From the NCBI GenBank assembly GCA_002009475.1, contig AYTS01000008.1:1-58760 (forward strand): DNA of 58,760 nucleotides. Reading direction: 5' to 3'. Positions 54,521 to 58,760 of the stretch are shown here, one piece after another; positions within the stretch are counted from its first letter, which is position 1, and each line of letters begins with the position of its first letter. The position numbers and the translations under genes are program-made. Under the pieces are notes generated by a model. The model did no database searches. It saw only the letters and a program-made list of their open reading frames with translations, and had not been told where the DNA came from. The DNA is from Candidatus Brocadia carolinensis (GTDB lineage: Bacteria > Planctomycetota > Brocadiia > Brocadiales > Brocadiaceae).

Positions 54521-56296
54521 ATGATTAAAACAACCAAAGCAACCATAGCAACACTCATTTCATGTTTCTTGTTGTCACTATTTGTAGTTAAAATGGCTTA
54601 TCCTGACACCCTCAGTATCATTCGGGAGGGTATTGTAAGAGACTTGCAGGGTATCACACGAAAGCAAGCTGATATTATTACGACCTGGGTTGACGCTCGG
54701 AAAAAAGATATAAGAGTTACCGCCCATAACTTACCTGCATACCGTAGTTCCGTTATCCAGGAGAACATGGAACCGGATTTTTCCAAACCCCTTGAATATC
54801 TCACTTTTATAAAAAATGTGTATCGCTATAAGGAAGTTTTTATTACAAACCCTATGGGTGTAATAATTCTTTCAACGGATAAAAATAACGTAGGGATGGA
54901 TGTCTCCTCGGCACAATATATTCAAGAGGCAATAAAGGGAAAAACATTTTTTTCTGACATGATGCCATCTACCCTGCCTATTGAGAATGAATTTGGCGAG
55001 CTGGAGGTTGGGCTGCCTACAATGTTTGTATCAACCCCTGTTATGAATGGGAAAACAGGGCTCTTAGGAATATTGGTCTTCAGGCTTGATGTGAATGAAC
55101 TCATAAAGCTGATACTACCCATGAAAGCTACAGACTCAGGGGAAATATATTTAATCAACAAAGATGGACGCATGCTCACAGAATCACGTTTCGCAGCCGA
55201 TCTTAAGAAAAACGGCCTGATAAAGAAACGGGTACCATTAGAGCTGAGGGTGATAAATCCCAAGACGGGGAATCAGACCCTGGCGGTCCAGCAATGTTTA
55301 AAAGGAATGGAAGGATTCAACGACACGGGCTATCTCGACTATCGGGGTACCAGTGTGATCGGTTACTGGACATGGCTGCCGTATCTGAATTGGGGGCTTA
55401 TTGCCGAAATTAACGTGGATGAGGCATGTAACGAGGTCCGTAAATTTTTCCAGGATACCATGATAAAGAATCTGCGCGGACTTATGCATCGACAGGTCAA
55501 CCTGGTAAAGATGTCCATGGAAGGGCATAAGAATAATGCGAAAGCAATTGCCCGTAAACCACAAACTATCCACTACACAAAGGGCGTTGGATCTGTTGAT
55601 GAGTTTGTCGACGCTCTCAACTATTTGGATTTTATCAGGGATGAATATGGATATAAAGGCATATTTATCTGTGATTCAGCAGGGGTGGTAAAGTTAGCAA
55701 CCGAAAAAAATTTGGTGGGTATGGATGTTTCCGGGGAAGACTATTTTGTTGAAGCAAAGAAACACGAGGTCTTTGTTAGTGATGTAAAGCCTTCAACAAC
55801 TCCCATCCTTAGTGAATTTGGCAAGGTCGAACGTAACATACCAACGCTGTTTGTCTCCTCTATAATTCAGGAAGTTAATGGGTCCTTTGCCGGTATGCTG
55901 GTACTTCGGGTTGATATGATGGAGCTGAATAAACTCATGCATAGTATTGAGATTGGAGAAAGCGGCGAAACATATCTTATCAATTCGGATGGTGTTTTTA
56001 TTACAGAATCACGATTTGCTATTGAACTTAAACGGAACGGCATGATAAAGGACAGAACGGCACTGGAGCTGAAAGGAATCAATCCCAAATCGGGAAGGTT
56101 AACAAAGGGGATTGCCGAATGCCTGAATGGAGGCGAGGGATACGATGTCACCGGTTATCCTGATTATCGAGGGGTTCCCGTATTAGGAACATGGTGCTGG
56201 ATTCCGGAATACGAATGGGGTGTTATTGTAGAGATCGATCTTGACGAGGCGTTCCGTAAAAGTTCCGCCTTTTGGGGTATAAAACAGTATTTCTAA
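54521..56296 (+). CDS. Exported protein with two tandem double-Cache-type sensor domains and no output domain
   Basis: 591 residues. Signal or anchor helix TLISCFLLSLFVVKMAYP (13-30), then two homologous halves of about 275 residues. Half 1 contains TFIKNVYRYKEVFITNPMGV, then DKNNVGMDVSSAQYIQEAIK, SGEIYLINKDGRMLTESRFA and YWTWLPYLNWGLIAEI. Half 2 repeats these as DFIRDEYGYKGIFICDSAGV, LVGMDVSGEDYFVEAKKHEV, SGETYLINSDGVFITESRFA and WCWIPEYEWGVIVEI. Cache domains usually sense small ligands for chemoreceptors or kinases; here translation ends after the second with no TM exit, HAMP, kinase or cyclase. ATG 54521 follows AAGGAGGGA. A terminator follows. Confidence 0.85.
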   Translation: MIKTTKATIATLISCFLLSLFVVKMAYPDTLSIIREGIVRDLQGITRKQADIITTWVDARKKDIRVTAHNLPAYRSSVIQENMEPDFSKPLEYLTFIKNVYRYKEVFITNPMGVIILSTDKNNVGMDVSSAQYIQEAIKGKTFFSDMMPSTLPIENEFGELEVGLPTMFVSTPVMNGKTGLLGILVFRLDVNELIKLILPMKATDSGEIYLINKDGRMLTESRFAADLKKNGLIKKRVPLELRVINPKTGNQTLAVQQCLKGMEGFNDTGYLDYRGTSVIGYWTWLPYLNWGLIAEINVDEACNEVRKFFQDTMIKNLRGLMHRQVNLVKMSMEGHKNNAKAIARKPQTIHYTKGVGSVDEFVDALNYLDFIRDEYGYKGIFICDSAGVVKLATEKNLVGMDVSGEDYFVEAKKHEVFVSDVKPSTTPILSEFGKVERNIPTLFVSSIIQEVNGSFAGMLVLRVDMMELNKLMHSIEIGESGETYLINSDGVFITESRFAIELKRNGMIKDRTALELKGINPKSGRLTKGIAECLNGGEGYDVTGYPDYRGVPVLGTWCWIPEYEWGVIVEIDLDEAFRKSSAFWGIKQYF

Positions 56297-56656
56297 AGTC
56301 TAAGTCGAATGCAGTAGTTTTTTCTGAGGGCAGTGGCGACGACCGTTCGCCACTGCCCTTTTTTAATATCGCCTGGCTCACAAACTACAGCCAAATCCCC
56401 TATCTTCCCCCGTAGATTGTCGAAAAGCCATACAGCCGTTTATGCGAAGCCAACAAACATGTTCGATATGGTCCATCAAAAATAAAGTCAAGATCTTTTA
56501 GCATCGTTTGTAAACATTGTTTCTTTTTAAAATATACGATGCACTACTTAAAGAATTTTTTGAAAAAGATATCCAAAAAGAATGTGGAGCAATGCAGGTG
56601 TCCGTATTACCGGCTTGGAATGCCTGAGTCTCTATCAACAAAGGCATGGTGTCTAT
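56297..56656. other. Intergenic region after the Cache gene
   Basis: Apart from the terminator at 56328-56364 I see no gene, RNA or repeat. Confidence 0.4.
56328..56364 (+). terminator. Intrinsic terminator of the Cache gene
   Basis: 12-bp stem GGGCAGTGGCGA / TCGCCACTGCCC, loop of 7 bases (CGACCGT), then six T. It starts about 30 bases after the stop codon. Confidence 0.85.
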
Positions 56657-57058
56657 TCACTTATTGCAGGGATCATCAACCTCTGTGCCTAGCCAGGTTA
56701 TGGCATCATTGATTGAGTAAAATACGTGGTGTTCAAAAGCGACCTCACATCTCAGAGGAATTTCCCACATCCTTCCCAAACCATAACCCAATGCTTCTGA
56801 CACTACTGCAGCGATTCGCGCGGGTCCTATGATATCTGAATTCTCTATGATAAAATTTCGATACGTATCCACATCGACTTTTGATATCCCATTAAAATCC
56901 ACATCCCGGTGATCGACGAGGATAGTCATCCCCTTAACCCATTGTGTATCTTTAAGAAGGTCTATAACAAAGGTTTTAAATCCCTCTAAGGTGGCGTGAC
57001 CATGGGTGCGGATTATTACAAAATTTTTCTTCGGATAAAATATAAATTCGTGCTCCAT
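56657..57058 (-). CDS. STAS/SpoIIAA-like protein
   Basis: 133 residues with alternating strands and helices: FIFYPKKNFVIIRTHGHATL, FVIDLLKDTQWVKGMTILVD, HRDVDFNGISKVDVDTY and a final strand CEVAFEHHVFYSINDAITWL. The fold pattern fits the SpoIIAA-like/STAS group of anti-sigma antagonist-type or lipid-associated small proteins seen often in environmental bacteria. No conserved Ser phosphosite is obvious. GGAG lies before ATG 57058. Function unknown. Confidence 0.6.
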   Translation of the reverse strand: MEHEFIFYPKKNFVIIRTHGHATLEGFKTFVIDLLKDTQWVKGMTILVDHRDVDFNGISKVDVDTYRNFIIENSDIIGPARIAAVVSEALGYGLGRMWEIPLRCEVAFEHHVFYSINDAITWLGTEVDDPCNK

Positions 57059-57153
57059 ACAGACTCCTTTTAATTACCCAGAGTTTCTCTTTAGTGAGAT
57101 GAACATACTGGGCAACGAAGGCAGAGGAAAATTGGGCAAGGGAAATACACGAC

Positions 57154-57372
57154 TTAATAGTCTTTCTCCAAGGCGATGTTAAGGTTTCTTTCATGTCCTG
57201 ATCTAACGGCACAGAAAACATTATTTTGAAAGTATTCTATAGCAACATATGCAAGACCATACCCTTTGCGGGAATTTTTAGACTTAATGCCTGATCTGAG
57301 CCGTTTACGGAGGCCATTTGTTTTAATGGGGATGATTCCCGAAACACGGATGAGTACGCGATGGAACCTTTT
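57154..57372 (-). CDS. Hypothetical small basic protein
   Basis: 72 residues from ATG 57372, which has AGGGG 4-8 bases upstream: MKRFHRVLIRVSGIIPIKTN, then a Lys/Arg-rich part and GYGLAYVAIEYFQNNVF. No recognised domain. It may be a remnant of a larger gene. Confidence 0.3.
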   Translation of the reverse strand, partial: KRFHRVLIRVSGIIPIKTNGLRKRLRSGIKSKNSRKGYGLAYVAIEYFQNNVFCAVRSGHERNLNIALEKDY

Positions 57373-57424
57373 CATTTGCCCCTGCACCGCGGGGGTGTTT
57401 TACCGTATCCTGTGAAGTGAATTG

Positions 57425-57763
57425 TTATACCCCTATTATTTCATTTAGTCCTTCGACGACTTGATCTAACTCTTCTGTATCCGCTTTGGTAATTATTTTT
57501 CCAATTCTCTCCACGGAAAGGGTTCGAATCTGACTTATTTTAACCCACGACCGTTTAGGTAAATCTGCTTTTTTTAATTCAAGGGTGAGCGGAAACCCTG
57601 CACATTGAGGCTGACTAGTTATCGCCACGACAATAACGGTTCCCGAACGTTCATTAAAAATTTCATGACTCAAAATCAAAACAGGCCGTAAGCCAGCCTG
57701 CTCACGGCCCCGCACAGGATTTAAATCTGCCCACCTGATATCACCTCTTAGTATTCGGGCCAT
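57425..57763 (-). CDS. mazF: MazF/PemK-family endoribonuclease toxin
   Basis: 112 residues, family length. RGDIRWADLNPVRGREQAGL holds the start of the fold and catalytic Arg, RPVLILSHEIFN and VVVAITSQPQ are the core strands, SWVKISQIRTLSVERIGKI is the conserved late block. Overlaps the upstream antitoxin by 16 bases, as expected of a toxin-antitoxin pair; cleaves mRNA when unopposed. Confidence 0.92.
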   Translation of the reverse strand: MARILRGDIRWADLNPVRGREQAGLRPVLILSHEIFNERSGTVIVVAITSQPQCAGFPLTLELKKADLPKRSWVKISQIRTLSVERIGKIITKADTEELDQVVEGLNEIIGV

Positions 57764-57990
57764 TGGTTCACATCCTCAGTAAAACCTTCCTCCGCCATTG
57801 TTTTTTCAAAGGTTGTGTCGAGCTTGGTACATTCTTTTGCTAAACGAGTGCGTTTCAGACGTTTCAGTTTATCCTCCACCGCTTCCTGTATAGCCTGGCT
57901 GCGATTTTGAAAAACATGTTCATTAACGAGTCTATCTATGTCTTCAACAAATTGTTCGTCTATGGTAATGGCGATTTTTGCTTTTTTCAT
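57748..57990 (-). CDS. Ribbon-helix-helix antitoxin of the MazF pair
   Basis: 80 residues. KAKIAITIDEQFVEDIDRLV is the RHH strand and first helix, SQAIQEAVEDKLKRLKRTRL the second; the acidic end DTTFEKTMAEEGFTEDVNQW would wrap the toxin. Likely autoregulates; an imperfect palindrome GGTAT...ATACC lies at 58002-58022, upstream of the start. Confidence 0.85.
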   Translation of the reverse strand: MKKAKIAITIDEQFVEDIDRLVNEHVFQNRSQAIQEAVEDKLKRLKRTRLAKECTKLDTTFEKTMAEEGFTEDVNQWPEY

Positions 57991-58213
57991 GATACACCTT
58001 TGGTATTACTATATATCATACCATTAGATTTGTCAACATCAAACGTTTAATATTCATTTTTATCGTTATTCTATAAGTATTGGCATTTTATGTTATGCCA
58101 CATCATTGCTGCCCAAATTAGCTGGGAAGCTCAAGTATAGCTCTTGAATTTATTGGCATTTTGGACAAGTTTTCCTTATTTTTAAAACCAGGTTGCCATA
58201 GATGCTGTCCGAA
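57991..58213. other. Intergenic region between antitoxin and IS
   Basis: AT-rich. The right part (58150-58213) probably includes the end of the following insertion sequence, but its terminal repeat cannot be defined with only one end in the window. Confidence 0.4.
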
Positions 58214-58760
58214 TTAAGTAAAATTGAAACTCAATTGCCTCGGTTCGTAAGGAACGGGTGGTATTTCAAACGGTTTATCGAGCCATGCCCAAATATCCCG
58301 ATGGGTAAAGAGATTCATACGCGGGAGAGCCATCACATTGGAAAGAGACCATGCGAACTTTGAGCTCAACTGGAGGTATTTCAGTATCAGCATGGCGATG
58401 AGTGCTGTCCAAATTTGAATCTTTACCGCGTTGGCACTGGTTCCCACAAAGGTCTTTATCTTGAGGTTCTGTTTGATTGCCTTAAAAAACAGCTCAATTT
58501 GCCAGCGGTCTTTATATAGGGCAGCAATAGTCGTAGCGCTTAATTTCATGGTATTGGTAAGAAATACCGGGATTTCCTGTTCTTTGACAACCTCGTACCG
58601 GGTGTTATTCTTCATGCGAGTGACAAAAGAGATGCCTTGCTCAGTCCGCTTGCCAAAGAGGCGGTAATCGTTATAGCCTCTGTCGTCTACCACCATGGTA
58701 CCAGACTCAAAGGGTAGCTGATGTGCCACCTTCACGTCTGAAACATTGCCTTCTGATATC
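58214..58760 (-). mobile_element. IS4-type transposase, C-terminal part (cut by window end)
   Basis: The frame continues through base 58760 (EGNVSDVKVAHQLPFESG). Second catalytic Asp in MVVDDRGYNDY, and the Y-x2-R-x3-E-x6-K signature as LYKDRWQIELFFKAIKQNL. The end NAVKIQIWTALIAMLILKYL is typical of the IS4 subgroup with an N-terminal DUF4372. Not the same element as 2125-3459. Confidence 0.85.

Noticed and set aside
1..58760. CRISPR array
   Set aside because: No regularly spaced direct repeats with unique spacers were seen; the repeats present are palindromic or dispersed.

Overview
The window looks like chromosomal DNA from a Gram-negative-type, cobalamin-making bacterium, most likely an anammox planctomycete (Brocadiales: Brocadia, Kuenenia or Jettenia type). 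No rRNA or hydrazine gene is present. The assignment rests on a fatty-acid/polyketide-like operon (ACP, FabZ, two ketosynthases, CrtI-type desaturase, B12-binding radical SAM enzyme) of the gene mix proposed for ladderane lipids, plus kdsA (LPS) and a Cus-type tripartite efflux pump (outer membrane). It is an inference.

Layout. 0-3.5 kb: transposase fragment, SGNH hydrolase, a complete IS4-type element lying against dapA. 3.5-7 kb: dapA, repeats, cbiG and cobJ. 7-16 kb (minus strand): a metal-efflux operon in the order blaI, M56 peptidase, cusC, cusB, small GxxExxY cassette, cusA; CusB carries seven metal-binding modules. 16.4-17.5 kb: galE. 18-26.6 kb: a type I restriction-modification operon (hsdM, hsdS, RAYT pseudogene, four-helix-bundle cassette, hsdR, YgjP-like protease) repeatedly invaded by small repeats. 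26.7-33.7 kb: rplM-rpsI, two small Cys-rich exported peptides, a lone hotdog dehydratase, HAD phosphatase, alpha-glucan phosphorylase, lpdA with a 42-residue membrane microprotein in front. 33.9-40.2 kb: the ladderane-candidate operon. 40.4-45 kb: hypothetical gene, purM, GT2 glycosyltransferase, second B12-radical SAM gene, IS scar. 45-54 kb: kdsA, tRNA-Thr(CGT), phosphodiesterase, cobS, cobU-holA, transaldolase-like gene, rarA. 54-58.7 kb: double-Cache sensor without output domain, STAS-like protein, MazEF-type toxin-antitoxin, IS4-type transposase cut by the window end.

Two features cut across the window. First, at least thirteen reading-frame breaks were found in eleven genes; nearly all sit in mononucleotide runs of 6-9 bases and most need removal of exactly one base. 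Systematic sequence error is the simplest explanation, transcriptional slippage the alternative; I annotate the joined genes. Second, small palindromic or inverted-repeat elements have entered genes and operons without stopping them: five AT-rich repeats in the hsd operon and two cassettes of about 455 bp bounded by inverted repeats.

The strongest candidate for an under-described system is the ladderane-type operon, where a normal ketosynthase is paired with a second that has lost its catalytic Cys and both His, as in KS/chain-length-factor pairs of type II polyketide synthases. Next is the BlaI/M56-controlled efflux operon with its multi-module CusB.
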